Shown: positions 16,817 to 26,365, counted from the first letter of the stretch. The stretch is 42,695 nt of DNA from Verrucomicrobiota bacterium (GCA_003217875.1 QHMR01000009.1:1-42695); one strand, 5' to 3'. A program made the numbers and translations. Notes: generated by a model from the letters alone, not told the origin.

Positions 16817-18363
16817 GTAGTCACGTGCACGACAATTTTATGAAACCCGGTCACGCCCGAGAAGAAGCTGCGATCTTCTTCCCATTCCTGCACGTCGCCT
16901 TCGCCGTCGGTGGCGCGGACGACGAAGACGTGATCAGCTGCTGCATCTGGTGTCCATTCGGCCTTCCAAAGCGACCACGCCAGATCGCCGCCAGCGTAAT
17001 AAATCTCCGCATCACGCCATGATTTGCCGTCATCGAAGCTGAGCTCGACTCGCGTAATGCCGCGGTCGCCACCATAGGCCATGCCTTTCACCTCGATTGG
17101 CTGCTGTAATTCGCTAATCGAGAATCGCGATTCATGATCGGGCGCATCGATCCGAGATCGGGTTGGCGTGATGAAATCCGGCCCCCAGCCTTGGGTTTCG
17201 TAAAAGCCTTTCACTTTGGCATCAGTCAATTCGATGCGGGTGAGCCATTTCACATGCTTTTCGCCGAAGTAGCCCGGCACAATGACGCGTACCGGATAAC
17301 CGTGCCGGTGCGGCAATCGGACACCATTCATATTGTAGGCGAGTAAAGTTGTTGGCTCCATCGCCTTTTCCAATGGAATGGTGTCGGTGTAATTATCAAC
17401 GCCGTGGAAGCGGACCCGTGCGGCGTTCGGAAGCGGGACTGCTCGTTCGAGCAAATCGCGTAAGGGAATACCTTTCCAGATCGCATTGCTGATCAAGCCC
17501 GCGTCCAGCCCATTGCTGATGCACATAAGCGTCGTTTGCTGCTCATGCGCTGGGAGCCCGAGGAGATCCTGGATTCGCCACGTGGCACTATTTTGCACGA
17601 GTCCGTTCAGTTCGAGGTGCCACAGGTCGGCATTCACCTTGGGATCGACCACGTTCTTCGTCACGCAATAAAATAATTCGTTAGGCGTAATCGGCTGGAC
17701 GATGCGGCCTTTATATTGCGTGCCGTCGTAACTGAATGTTGCCACGCGATAAAGTCTTCGAGCCAGCGCGAAGCCGCCACCGGCTACGGCGACTCCGATT
17801 GCGCTCAAGACAAACGCACGCCGGCCAATCGCCGGACTAAATTCGTAACGGTGCTTCCCGATTTTTCGCGTCGCCAAAAATTGGAAACTGGCGACAAGGA
17901 TTCGTTCGAACAAAAAAACGCACAGCACAAAGCCTACGAGCGTGACTAGGCGCGCGGCATCGATAGGCAGGCCAACATAGCTTGTGCCCAGGACTCGCCA
18001 CAACGCGATTGCGAACGCAACGATCGGTAGCATGACAAACGTCGCTATTGTCCAGATCGCCGGGACGCGCGTGGGGTTGCGTCGAGCGAACAAACCGAAA
18101 ATCGCACCTGCAATCGCAGCAACCAGGAGTTGGCCAGCAATTGTCGATCCAACGCCAAGTTGTTTGAGGTGATTGTATCCGCCCACTTTGCCCATCAGTG
18201 AAAGGAACGGACCGGGCGGTATAAAAACCGAAAGGCGATCACCGATGATCACGAGCGGTGTTGCCACACCAAGCGCGGCAAGCAATAACATCCCCGCCGT
18301 CATAACAATTCCGCCGACCAAACCGGCGAGTAATCCAGTAAAAATCGCCTTTGTTCTACTCAT
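16813..18363 (-). CDS. Sulfite oxidase-like molybdopterin-dependent oxidoreductase with N-terminal membrane region
   Basis: Four to five N-terminal hydrophobic segments; LMCISNGLDAG (Mo-ligand Cys region), RLPHRHGYPVRVIVPGYFGEKHVKWLTRIEL; C-terminal dimerisation domain (GITRVELSFDDGKSWRDAEI). Confidence 0.88.
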   Translation of the reverse strand: MSRTKAIFTGLLAGLVGGIVMTAGMLLLAALGVATPLVIIGDRLSVFIPPGPFLSLMGKVGGYNHLKQLGVGSTIAGQLLVAAIAGAIFGLFARRNPTRVPAIWTIATFVMLPIVAFAIALWRVLGTSYVGLPIDAARLVTLVGFVLCVFLFERILVASFQFLATRKIGKHRYEFSPAIGRRAFVLSAIGVAVAGGGFALARRLYRVATFSYDGTQYKGRIVQPITPNELFYCVTKNVVDPKVNADLWHLELNGLVQNSATWRIQDLLGLPAHEQQTTLMCISNGLDAGLISNAIWKGIPLRDLLERAVPLPNAARVRFHGVDNYTDTIPLEKAMEPTTLLAYNMNGVRLPHRHGYPVRVIVPGYFGEKHVKWLTRIELTDAKVKGFYETQGWGPDFITPTRSRIDAPDHESRFSISELQQPIEVKGMAYGGDRGITRVELSFDDGKSWRDAEIYYAGGDLAWSLWKAEWTPDAAADHVFVVRATDGEGDVQEWEEDRSFFSGVTGFHKIVVHVTT

Positions 18364-18379
18364 GCGCCGCAAATATGAG

Positions 18380-18449
18380 TTGTAGAGGCGCTTGTGCCAA
18401 GCGCCGTGATGATTCGACCGAGGGCTTTCGCCGCGTCGACGGCGCTACC
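18380..18449. repeat. Intergenic palindromic element beginning TTGTAGAGGCGC and ending GGCGCTACC
   Basis: Internal stem GGCGCTT-gtgcc-AAGCGCC and outer inverted ends; resembles 23191-23249 and 38375-38399. Confidence 0.45.
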
Positions 18450-18454
18450 TCAAT

Positions 18455-19675
18455 TCACTTTGTAGTCGCGAGGATCTTTTCGACCCGCTCTACGACCATC
18501 GCAGATGTAACCTGGTTCATGCATGCGTGGTCAAACGGGCATTGGCTCAGCCGACGATAGTTGCATGGCGAACATGGCAAATCCACGCGCACGACCGATT
18601 CTGGCCGTTCGTAAGGTCCGATGTGAACGGGATTGGTTGGTCCGAAGACGCTTACCATGGGCTTGCCGAGGGATGCTGCGACGTGCATCGAACCTGAGTC
18701 GTTTGTCACCGCCACCTCGGCACGGCGAATAAGCGCCGCCAATTCGGCTGGCGTGGTTTTGCCTGAAAAATCACATGCGCCGGGCGCGGCAGCTGCGATC
18801 TGCCGGCAGCGCTCCTGGTCGCGTTTTGTGCCCGCGAGAGCCACGGCAAATCCATCGCGAAGAAATTCGCGCGCAACACCCGCAAATCCTTCGATCGTCC
18901 AGTGCTTCGTCTCCCAAATGGTCCCGGGCACCAGAACAACAAGCGGCGTATCAGCGGACACGCGGTGCTCCTCAAGCAATCGCTGCACCTTAGATATCGC
19001 TTCCGGTGGAAGATGAATTGTTAGGTCTGGTGGATCGGCGTCGAATCCGAGCAGTTCTCCGACCCAAAGATATCGATCGATTGCGTGAACATCGAGCGTC
19101 GGAATCGCGATGCGGTGCGTGTACGCCAGCCATGAGCCTTCGCGCGCGCCGCGCCAGCCATGGCTCGGTACGTTCTTCAGAGCGTGCTCCGCAGAAACTG
19201 TCAGTGTGCGTTTGACTGGTCGATCAAATCCGATCCGCACGCGGGCGCCGCTGATGAGAGCGAAAAAAGCCGAACGCACCTGACCATGCATGTCGATGAT
19301 CAAATCATATTTCGCGCGGCGGATTTGCTTGAGCAGATCAAAGAACGCCACCAGCGCGCGCCATTTATGGCCGGGCTTCGAGAAATCGCGACGCGCAAAA
19401 AGAACAACATTGGTGAGCGCCGGATGGCAGCGCACGACTTCGGCGTTCTCCGGGGTGATCAGCCAGTCAATCCGCGCGTGCGGGTATCGCGCGCGCAGCT
19501 TTACCAGCACCGGTATCGTGTGGACGACGTCGCCGAGCGCTGACGGTTTGATGAGCAAAATCCGCGAGAATTCTGCCGATTGCAGTTCCAATGCATCGCG
19601 GCTTTTTGTGTGCGCGCTTTCGATCCGGCCGTTCAATTGCCCAAGGTAAATTGCGCTAGGCCGCCTGCCTCTCAC
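18455..19675 (-). CDS. GT9 glycosyltransferase (ADP-heptose:LPS heptosyltransferase-like)
   Basis: ILLIKPSALGDVVHTIPVLVKLRARYPHARIDWLI; VTNDSGSMHVAASLGKPMVSVFGPTNPVHIGPY; start uncertain. Confidence 0.9.
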   Translation of the reverse strand: MRGRRPSAIYLGQLNGRIESAHTKSRDALELQSAEFSRILLIKPSALGDVVHTIPVLVKLRARYPHARIDWLITPENAEVVRCHPALTNVVLFARRDFSKPGHKWRALVAFFDLLKQIRRAKYDLIIDMHGQVRSAFFALISGARVRIGFDRPVKRTLTVSAEHALKNVPSHGWRGAREGSWLAYTHRIAIPTLDVHAIDRYLWVGELLGFDADPPDLTIHLPPEAISKVQRLLEEHRVSADTPLVVLVPGTIWETKHWTIEGFAGVAREFLRDGFAVALAGTKRDQERCRQIAAAAPGACDFSGKTTPAELAALIRRAEVAVTNDSGSMHVAASLGKPMVSVFGPTNPVHIGPYERPESVVRVDLPCSPCNYRRLSQCPFDHACMNQVTSAMVVERVEKILATTK

Positions 19676-20303
19676 CCGAGAATGCGCCGCGAATTTTTTT
19701 CATCCAAGCGGATAAGCGATGCCGGTTCTGCTCGCGTCGCACTACTGCTGCGCTCGTGACCCAATTAAATTGAATCGCGCGGCGCGGACCAGAGAACGGC
19801 TTGTGGCCGTGCCACGAGTTACTGCTGCGACGGAACGCTAGCAGCGTGCCTTCGGTCGGTGGCACTTCCTGGATCACGTCATCGAGATTCGTCCCGGAAC
19901 GCAGCAACCGCAGGCGTCCGCCGGACGATTCCCAAGCCGGGTTCATGTAAATGAGGATCGTGATGATTTTCGTCTCAGAATCTGTGTGGATCTTCCCGTC
20001 CTTTTCGCTGCAGCGGCCGCGCACCGTGATCATGTCCGGCCGATTCGTAAGATCCACGTTAAATTTCTCCTCAAAGGCCTGGCGAAACTCGTCGCTTCGC
20101 ATCTCCTCGATCAGCTTCGCAAACGCGGGGCCGTAGGTTACCTCGCGCAGCGGAAAGCTGCCGGGCCGGCTGACCCCTGGATAGTCTTTCTCGATCGCAG
20201 AGCGCGCTTCGGCCTTGACGAACTCTGGAACAATCAAAAAATCGAATGGTTGACGCGTAAGCGGCGTGTTCCGAAATCTCTCCAAATCGAGCATCGAAAG
20301 CAT
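19656..20303 (-). CDS. 2OG-Fe(II) oxygenase
   Basis: HxD motif KIHTDSETKIITILIYMNPAWESSGGRLRLL and distal His region SWHGHKPFSGPRRAIQFNW. Confidence 0.8.
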   Translation of the reverse strand: MLSMLDLERFRNTPLTRQPFDFLIVPEFVKAEARSAIEKDYPGVSRPGSFPLREVTYGPAFAKLIEEMRSDEFRQAFEEKFNVDLTNRPDMITVRGRCSEKDGKIHTDSETKIITILIYMNPAWESSGGRLRLLRSGTNLDDVIQEVPPTEGTLLAFRRSSNSWHGHKPFSGPRRAIQFNWVTSAAVVRREQNRHRLSAWMKKIRGAFSGERQAA

Positions 20304-20365
20304 TGGCCGACGCTACACGAAGAGGCCGGAATTTCCAGCGCTCTCCCTCTCGACGAGTCGCCTTA

Positions 20366-21052
20366 TTATTCGAGCGCCACACGCACGAGAGTCGCAATGA
20401 TGCGACTGCCAGCGACAAATGTGCCGCGCAACGTGCCTGAAACTTTCGATTCTCCACCAACCCGCCGGCGATGGTCTACCGGAATCTCCAGAACACGCAG
20501 ACCACAGCGGGCGGCTTTCATCTGCATCTCCAGATTCCAGCCGTAAGTTTCCTCGCGCATGTTGAGTTTCGCGAGAGCCTCGCGACGGATCGCTCGAAAG
20601 GGGCACATGTCAGTGTAACGAACTCCGTAAAGCAGGCGCAGAATCATTCCCGCAATTCGTCCTGACAAAATTTGCTGGAAGTTCATGCTGCCTGATTCGC
20701 GCTGCCCCCGCGTGCGCGAGCCGATCACGAAATCATGTGTGCCGCGCGCAATTGGATCGACAAGTTGATTCATGAACGCGGGCACATCGCTGCCGTCGCC
20801 GTCCAGAAACATCACGATGTCGCATGTGGGCGAGAGCGCGCGAACACCTGCTGCGCAGGCGCGCCCGTAACCCCGGGGCGCAGTCACCACGCGCGCGCCA
20901 GCTTCACGTGAGCGCGCGGCTGTGCGATCCGTGCTGCCGTTGTCGACCACGATTACCTCGTCAGGCAGACCGGTCGTGAGGCATTCGCGAACGACGCCAG
21001 CGATAGGTTCCTGTTCGTTCAGCGCCGGGATAATGACGGAGATGTTACTCAT
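20366..21052 (-). CDS. Family 2 glycosyltransferase (polyprenyl-P sugar transferase-like)
   Basis: MSNISVIIPALNEQEPIAGVVRECL...EVIVVDNGSTDRTA...IVMFLDGDGSD; ATGA overlap with upstream gene. Confidence 0.92.
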   Translation of the reverse strand: MSNISVIIPALNEQEPIAGVVRECLTTGLPDEVIVVDNGSTDRTAARSREAGARVVTAPRGYGRACAAGVRALSPTCDIVMFLDGDGSDVPAFMNQLVDPIARGTHDFVIGSRTRGQRESGSMNFQQILSGRIAGMILRLLYGVRYTDMCPFRAIRREALAKLNMREETYGWNLEMQMKAARCGLRVLEIPVDHRRRVGGESKVSGTLRGTFVAGSRIIATLVRVALE

Positions 21053-22065
21053 CGCAAAGCCAGCCACGCAGTCGTGAAGTAAATCACCAGCGCAACGAAA
21101 TCGGCCAGAGCGAGGGTAACTGGGCCCGCTGCAATTTTCGGATCGAGCTTGAGCCGATGCAGAAGCGATGGCACGCCAAGGCCGAGCGCACACGCTGTAA
21201 CGAGCGAGAGCGCGATGCTACCGCCAATAACAAACGCAGCGCGGATGTCATGGCGCCAGACCCAGGCGATGATGCCGACAATTAAGCCGCACGCAACGCC
21301 TAGAAGGATTGCAGTCGCCACTTCGCGACGAAACGCAGTCGAGAGCCAGCGCCAGCTCACGGTGGCTGAACGCAAGGCATGAATCGTCACGCTCATGGAT
21401 TGCGCGCTAACGCTCTCGTTCAGCCCGAGCACCATCGTGAGAAAAAACGCCAGCACCAGACTACGGGTGAGGGTCGCTTCAAAAAAGCCTGCGAGAATTG
21501 CCGAGACCGTTCCGCCTGTCACCGTGACGAGCAGCCACGGAAAACGAAACCGAAACACGCGCCACGGCGATGCGCCTCGAATTTCTTCAATGCGAAACCC
21601 GAGCGCCTCAAAAAATTCGGCGCTCACCGGCGCAGCCGAGCGATGTCGATCCTCGCTATCCCCCGCCTCTAAGATTTCTTCCGCGAAAAGATTCGCATCT
21701 ATGATCCCGATGACGCGGCGTTGTTCGTCCACCACGGGAAACGCAAGAAATTTGTAGAGCACGAAAAATTCGCATGCGTCGAGTACGGTGGCGGTCGCGG
21801 GAATAGCCACGACGCGCGGCACCATGATCCGGCACAACGGTGTTTCCAGCGCCGCCGTCAACAAACGACGGGTGGGAACTACGCCAACGAGCCGTTTCTG
21901 CTCGTCAACCGCGTAAAAGTAAATGACGCGTTCGCCCACGCCTTCGCGTCGGATGCGCTCGAGCGCTTCGCTTACCGTCATGTCCGCATCCAGCAGCGGA
22001 AAATCCTTGCGCGCATGTTCGACAACAGACGCGTCGAAATCCGGGATGCCCGTAGCGACATTCAT
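21049..22065 (-). CDS. MgtE/SLC41-like magnesium transporter with N-terminal CBS pair
   Basis: Two CBS-like repeats (VVPTRRLLTAAL; IGIIDANLFAEEI) followed by MgtE-type TM domain (RFPWLLVTVTGGTVSAILAGFFEATL); no long MgtE_N domain. Confidence 0.85.
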   Translation of the reverse strand: MNVATGIPDFDASVVEHARKDFPLLDADMTVSEALERIRREGVGERVIYFYAVDEQKRLVGVVPTRRLLTAALETPLCRIMVPRVVAIPATATVLDACEFFVLYKFLAFPVVDEQRRVIGIIDANLFAEEILEAGDSEDRHRSAAPVSAEFFEALGFRIEEIRGASPWRVFRFRFPWLLVTVTGGTVSAILAGFFEATLTRSLVLAFFLTMVLGLNESVSAQSMSVTIHALRSATVSWRWLSTAFRREVATAILLGVACGLIVGIIAWVWRHDIRAAFVIGGSIALSLVTACALGLGVPSLLHRLKLDPKIAAGPVTLALADFVALVIYFTTAWLALR

Positions 22066-23183
22066 CTCGCTACACGGTGAACGATACCTTTGTTCTTCAA
22101 AATTTCGCTCGCTTCACTGAAATAATCGCGAATGTCTGATTGGGCACGGATCCAATCGATGTAGCGTGCAATGCCGTCGCTCAGATCGACGGTCGGTTCG
22201 TAGCCGGCGGATCGCGCAAGTCTGGTGTCGCTGGTAAGATGACGCATTTCGCCAGGACGAAATTCGCCATTGATCTCGGGCGCGATATTGATTTTCAGAA
22301 TATCGGAAAGTTGTTCAGCGATTTCGCGAATCGGTACACCATGTCCGCTGCCGATATTCACGGCTAATCCGTCGAGCTTGTACGTTTCGGCAGCGAGTTG
22401 ATTGGCACGCGCGATATCTTCAACGAATGAAAAGTCACGCGTCTGCTCGCCGTCCTCGTAAAGCACCGGCGGCAAATTATTCAGCAAGCGCGTGCAAAAA
22501 ATCGCGATCACCCCCGTATAAGGATTAAATATGGACTGGCGGGGGCCGTAGGTGCAGGAGTAACGCAGCGCGACCGTGGGGACGCCGACCTGTTTTCCCC
22601 AGAGCAGCACAAGCCGCTCTTGGTCGACTTTGGTAAGGCCGTAAACGGTTTCGCCGCCGACGGGTGCGGTCTCGGGAGTAGGAGCGCTTTTGCTGATTGC
22701 CCCGCAAACTGGGCAATGGACTTGCCAGTCGCCCTTACGTAGTTGATCGATCGGACGCACGCTCGGAAAGACCAAACCGTGTTTCGGACAGTTGCCGGCG
22801 CCTTCGCTGTAAACGGCTTGCGAGCTCGCGACGACGATTTTTTGAATCGGCAACTTTTTCTCGCGAATAACTTCGAGCATTTGCGCCGTGCCGAATGAAT
22901 TCACATGGACGAATTTCGTGATCTCCGGCATGTATCCGCCATAGGCGGCCTGGTGAAAGACGACGTCGACGTTATCGAGCGCGGCCGTTATTGTGCCGCG
23001 ATCGCGCAAGTCACCTTCAATGAATTCCACCTTCTCATTAATCCACGGCGGCCTTCCGCGACGGTGGGTTTGCGGTTCAAAGTTGTCGAGGCCGCGCACT
23101 TGCCAACCCTCGTGGACGAGAAGATCGACAATGTGCGAGCCGATCAGGCCCGCAGCACCAGTGACTAACGCGCGTCTCGTCAT
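22062..23183 (-). CDS. NAD-dependent epimerase/dehydratase with Cys-containing insertion
   Basis: VTGAAGLIGSHIVDLL, YGLTKVDQE, insertion GNCPKHGLVFPS...WQVHCPVCGAISKS. Confidence 0.92.
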   Translation of the reverse strand: MTRRALVTGAAGLIGSHIVDLLVHEGWQVRGLDNFEPQTHRRGRPPWINEKVEFIEGDLRDRGTITAALDNVDVVFHQAAYGGYMPEITKFVHVNSFGTAQMLEVIREKKLPIQKIVVASSQAVYSEGAGNCPKHGLVFPSVRPIDQLRKGDWQVHCPVCGAISKSAPTPETAPVGGETVYGLTKVDQERLVLLWGKQVGVPTVALRYSCTYGPRQSIFNPYTGVIAIFCTRLLNNLPPVLYEDGEQTRDFSFVEDIARANQLAAETYKLDGLAVNIGSGHGVPIREIAEQLSDILKINIAPEINGEFRPGEMRHLTSDTRLARSAGYEPTVDLSDGIARYIDWIRAQSDIRDYFSEASEILKNKGIVHRVAR

Positions 23184-23190
23184 GGGTGTT

Positions 23191-23249
23191 TGTAGCGGCG
23201 GTCTCGAACCGTCGCAAATGCAGATCGGCGCTTGGACAGGGCGGTTACA
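23191..23249. repeat. Intergenic palindromic element TGTAGCGGCGGTCTCGAACCGTCGC...GGCGGTTACA
   Basis: Terminal inverted ends TGTA(g)CGGCG / rc TGTAACCGCC; overlaps stop of the next gene. Confidence 0.4.
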
Positions 23250-23991
23250 GCTTCTTCCGCGCCGTCAGCTTCCGCAAAAATTCTCGAGTATGCGGTGCGA
23301 TATCTGCTGATGCTGCCTCGGCCAGCAGTTCCTTGCACAATCGGCATAAACTCGCCCCGTCATCGACGTCGTATCCGGGCGGCAACAGTTTGACTTCCAG
23401 CCCGATTTCGCGCGCACGTTGCCTTGTCTGATCCAGTACCCGTCTTGTGCTCCAATCGATTTGTTCGAAGAGTTCCCGGTGCGGTTTCTTGAGTCCAATT
23501 AGGTAATAGCCGCCGTCGTCACACGGGCCGAGCACAACGCGATCGCCAAGTTTCGTCAGTTCAGCGACAGCGTGAGAAAAACTCTTCGCCGGAACAGTTG
23601 GGCTATCGGAATCAATCAGGCACACCGATTCAAAACCACACTTAAACAAATCTTCCGCGGCAAAATAGAGACGTTCGCCAAAGGTTTCACCCCGCTGCGG
23701 AAGCAATTTGAAATCGACTGCCAGAATATCAGTGTAGGCTGCCTCGCAGCCGACCGGCGTGTAAACGGCGATTGCACAGGCATTGTTGTCGCAAGCCGCG
23801 CTGGAAATCGAGGCTGCCGTGTCGCGCAAAAAACATTTGTTCAACTCCGCGGCTTCGCTAGGCGTAAGTGGCGGCACTAGGCGCGTTTTTACATGCCCTG
23901 CCTGTGGCACTTTGGTCATTACGGCCAAGGCACAGAGCCGACGTGTATTCTGATTCGTAATAATAGGATCAAGAACACAAAACGAATTCAT
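23245..23991 (-). CDS. DUF2064 / TIGR04282-family glycosyltransferase-like protein
   Basis: VMTKVPQAGHVKTRLVPPLTPSEAAEL; LIDSDSPTVP; LGPCDDGGYYLIGL. Confidence 0.88.
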   Translation of the reverse strand: MNSFCVLDPIITNQNTRRLCALAVMTKVPQAGHVKTRLVPPLTPSEAAELNKCFLRDTAASISSAACDNNACAIAVYTPVGCEAAYTDILAVDFKLLPQRGETFGERLYFAAEDLFKCGFESVCLIDSDSPTVPAKSFSHAVAELTKLGDRVVLGPCDDGGYYLIGLKKPHRELFEQIDWSTRRVLDQTRQRAREIGLEVKLLPPGYDVDDGASLCRLCKELLAEAASADIAPHTREFLRKLTARKKL

Positions 23992-24354
23992 CTTTTGACG
24001 GAAAAGTTTTTCACAGCCTGCGAAGATGATTTTGCGGTTCTAGTTCCGAATTCTCTTCTTCTAAATCGCGTGAACAACATGCACGATTATTCTCGCCAAT
24101 CCCAGGCACGAGGCAGCTGTTGATAACATCTGTGCGCCGCGCCGACAAATGCTCCCTTTTCAAAAAAACGGCAAGTTATTCGACGTTATTCAAACTTGTT
24201 GCCGCATAGTTGGGAGATGCTTAAACAAGGTAAAATGCAACAAATGAAGCGAAATCAACGAAATGCTTTAACACGGCGCGAGCTTGCGGATGTACGCCAC
24301 GCCGTTAGCAAAAGAAATTGCACGTGGCTCCATTTCGAGAAATGCACTTGGAGG

Positions 24355-25167
24355 ATGCGATGCGTCTTGGTATCGCTTTTTTTCTTTGTAGTCACCATAG
24401 TCTCCCCTGCAGACGATCTCTCGCTTTGGAAAATCCAAAAACTGCTGGCTTCCAAAAAATACGTAGATCTTACGCACGACTTTGCGCCTGGAATTCCGCG
24501 TTGGCCCGGTTTTCCGGATGAAACGCGAAAGACAATCTACTGGTACGACAAGCGCCCAGACACGATGGGGGTGGGCTTTTTCTCGGAATTGTTTACGCAT
24601 GTCGGCCAATGGGGAACGCACGTTGATCCGCCGGCGCATTTCATCAAAGGCCTGCGCACGGTTGACCGGATCGATCCGAAAGAAATGGTCCTGCCGCTAG
24701 TGGTGAATGATGTGCACCGCGAGGCGGCGGCTGATCCTGATTACACGTTGTCGCTCGAGCGGGTTAAGAAATGGGAAAAAGATCACGGCCAAATTCCGGG
24801 CGGTGCATTTGTGGCGATGCGCACGGATTGGTCCAAACGCTGGCCCGACGCAACGAAAATGGAAAATAAAGACGGAAAAGGAGCTGCCCATTATCCCGGA
24901 TGGAGTCTGCCAGCGCTGAAATTTCTTTACGAAGAACGAAGGATCACCGCTTCAGGCCACGAAACAACCGACACCGATCCGGGAATAGCCGCGAGCAAAG
25001 ATGATTACTCACTCGAGACTTACATTTTGAGCACCAATCACTATCAGATCGAGCTCCTCACTAATCTCGACCAAGTGCCCGAAGCTGGCGCAATTGTCGT
25101 GGCCACTTTCCCAAAACCAAAGGACGGCTCGGGTTTTCCAGCCCGCGTCTTTGCAATTGTCCCATGA
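24355..25167 (+). CDS. Cyclase family protein (kynurenine formamidase-like, PF04199), exported
   Basis: Signal MRCVLVSLFFFVVTIVSPADD; YVDLTHDFAPGIPRWPGFP; THVGQWGTHVDPPAHF; ITASGHETTDTDPG; start adjusted from ORF 24196. Confidence 0.87.
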   Translation: MRCVLVSLFFFVVTIVSPADDLSLWKIQKLLASKKYVDLTHDFAPGIPRWPGFPDETRKTIYWYDKRPDTMGVGFFSELFTHVGQWGTHVDPPAHFIKGLRTVDRIDPKEMVLPLVVNDVHREAAADPDYTLSLERVKKWEKDHGQIPGGAFVAMRTDWSKRWPDATKMENKDGKGAAHYPGWSLPALKFLYEERRITASGHETTDTDPGIAASKDDYSLETYILSTNHYQIELLTNLDQVPEAGAIVVATFPKPKDGSGFPARVFAIVP

Positions 25168-25292
25168 GTTGACCCACGCGTCAGGCAAGGGTAATCGCAT
25201 CTCCTATGGGTTTGCTTGAGCGAGTCGAAGTAGCTTCACATGGTTCATGGCGAACGCGTGGTCGCAAATCTTCTTTGTGTGATTTGACCGAA

Positions 25293-25324
25293 ACTCGCGC
25301 CAGGAACGAAGGTAGGCGCTGAGT
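25293..25324 (+). promoter_or_regulatory. Hairpin in metF leader ending 1 nt before the ATG
   Basis: ACTCGCGCC-aggaacgaaggta-GGCGCTGAGT: 9 bp stem with one bulge, purine-rich loop. Confidence 0.4.
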
Positions 25325-25325
25325 C

Positions 25326-26249
25326 ATGCATATTACCGACATTATGCGGGAGAATTCTCCCACATTTTCGTTCGAGTTCTTTCCTCCGAAAACTCCCGAG
25401 GCGGCGGAGATGCTCTACCAAACGATTCGCGATCTCGAATCGTACATGCCGCATTTTGTCAGCGTGACTTATGGTGCCGGCGGGTCAACGCGTGATTTAA
25501 CTCACGATCTTGTCGAGCGGATTCAGCGCACAACAAAGCTGGACCCGATCCCTCATCTAACTTGTGTCTGCCACAACGAACGGGAGGTCGAAGGAATTCT
25601 GCTTCGATATGCCAAGTCGGCGATTGGAAACATTCTCGCGCTGGGCGGCGATAGACCGGCTGGAATCGCTTATGATAAATCGCGCGACTCGTTCCAACAT
25701 GCGATCGATTTGGTCAAGTTCATTCGGCGATTCAACGAGTCTGGCGCACATCGAGACCGCCGCGGCTTCGGCATCGGGGTGGCCGGTTTCCCTGAAGGAC
25801 ATCCTGCCACGCCGAATCGATTAGTCGAAATGGATTATTTCAAAGCCAAAGTGGACGCTGGCGCCAACTACATTGTCACACAGCTATTTTTTGATAATCG
25901 AGACTTCATCGATTTCCGCGAACGCTGTACGCTTAACGACATTCACGTCCCCATTATCGCCGGCATAATGCCGATTACCTCCATCAGCGGATGCAAGCGC
26001 ATCGCCGAGTTGGCGGGCGGCGCACGCTTCCCCGCCAAGCTTATGCGCGCGCTACAGAGTTGCCAAAATGATCCTGAAATGGTGAGACGCGTCGGCGTTC
26101 AGTACGCGTTGGAACAATGTCACGATCTTCTAGATAACGACGTCGCCGGTATTCACTTCTACACGTTGAATCGCTCGGACGCCACGCGAGTAATTTTTGA
26201 CAGTCTCGGCTTTCCACATCATCGGAACGCCCGAGCTTTGAGCGTCTAG
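25326..26249 (+). CDS. metF: 5,10-methylenetetrahydrofolate reductase
   Basis: FSFEFFPPKTPEAAEMLYQTI; VSVTYGAGGSTRDLT; HLTCVCHN; LALGGDRP; GVAGFPEGHP; FDNRDFIDF. Confidence 0.96.
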   Translation: MHITDIMRENSPTFSFEFFPPKTPEAAEMLYQTIRDLESYMPHFVSVTYGAGGSTRDLTHDLVERIQRTTKLDPIPHLTCVCHNEREVEGILLRYAKSAIGNILALGGDRPAGIAYDKSRDSFQHAIDLVKFIRRFNESGAHRDRRGFGIGVAGFPEGHPATPNRLVEMDYFKAKVDAGANYIVTQLFFDNRDFIDFRERCTLNDIHVPIIAGIMPITSISGCKRIAELAGGARFPAKLMRALQSCQNDPEMVRRVGVQYALEQCHDLLDNDVAGIHFYTLNRSDATRVIFDSLGFPHHRNARALSV

Positions 26250-26365
26250 CTGAACGATGCAATTCCCGGAATGTTGAGGTGCTTGCGCCTGCTCGCGTAT
26301 TTTCAGGCGTTTAAGTCGAGCCCGAGAAATTTGCACGAAGTCAGTGGCGCAAGCAAAATCTCGAA

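Noticed and set aside
24000-24195. AT-richer intergenic stretch with TGTTGATAA (reverse TTATCAACA, DnaA-box-like) about 3 kb from mnmG/gidA, suggesting a replication origin
   Set aside because: Only one near-consensus box is visible, no dnaA/dnaN/parAB nearby; would need GC-skew inversion and clustered boxes to support it
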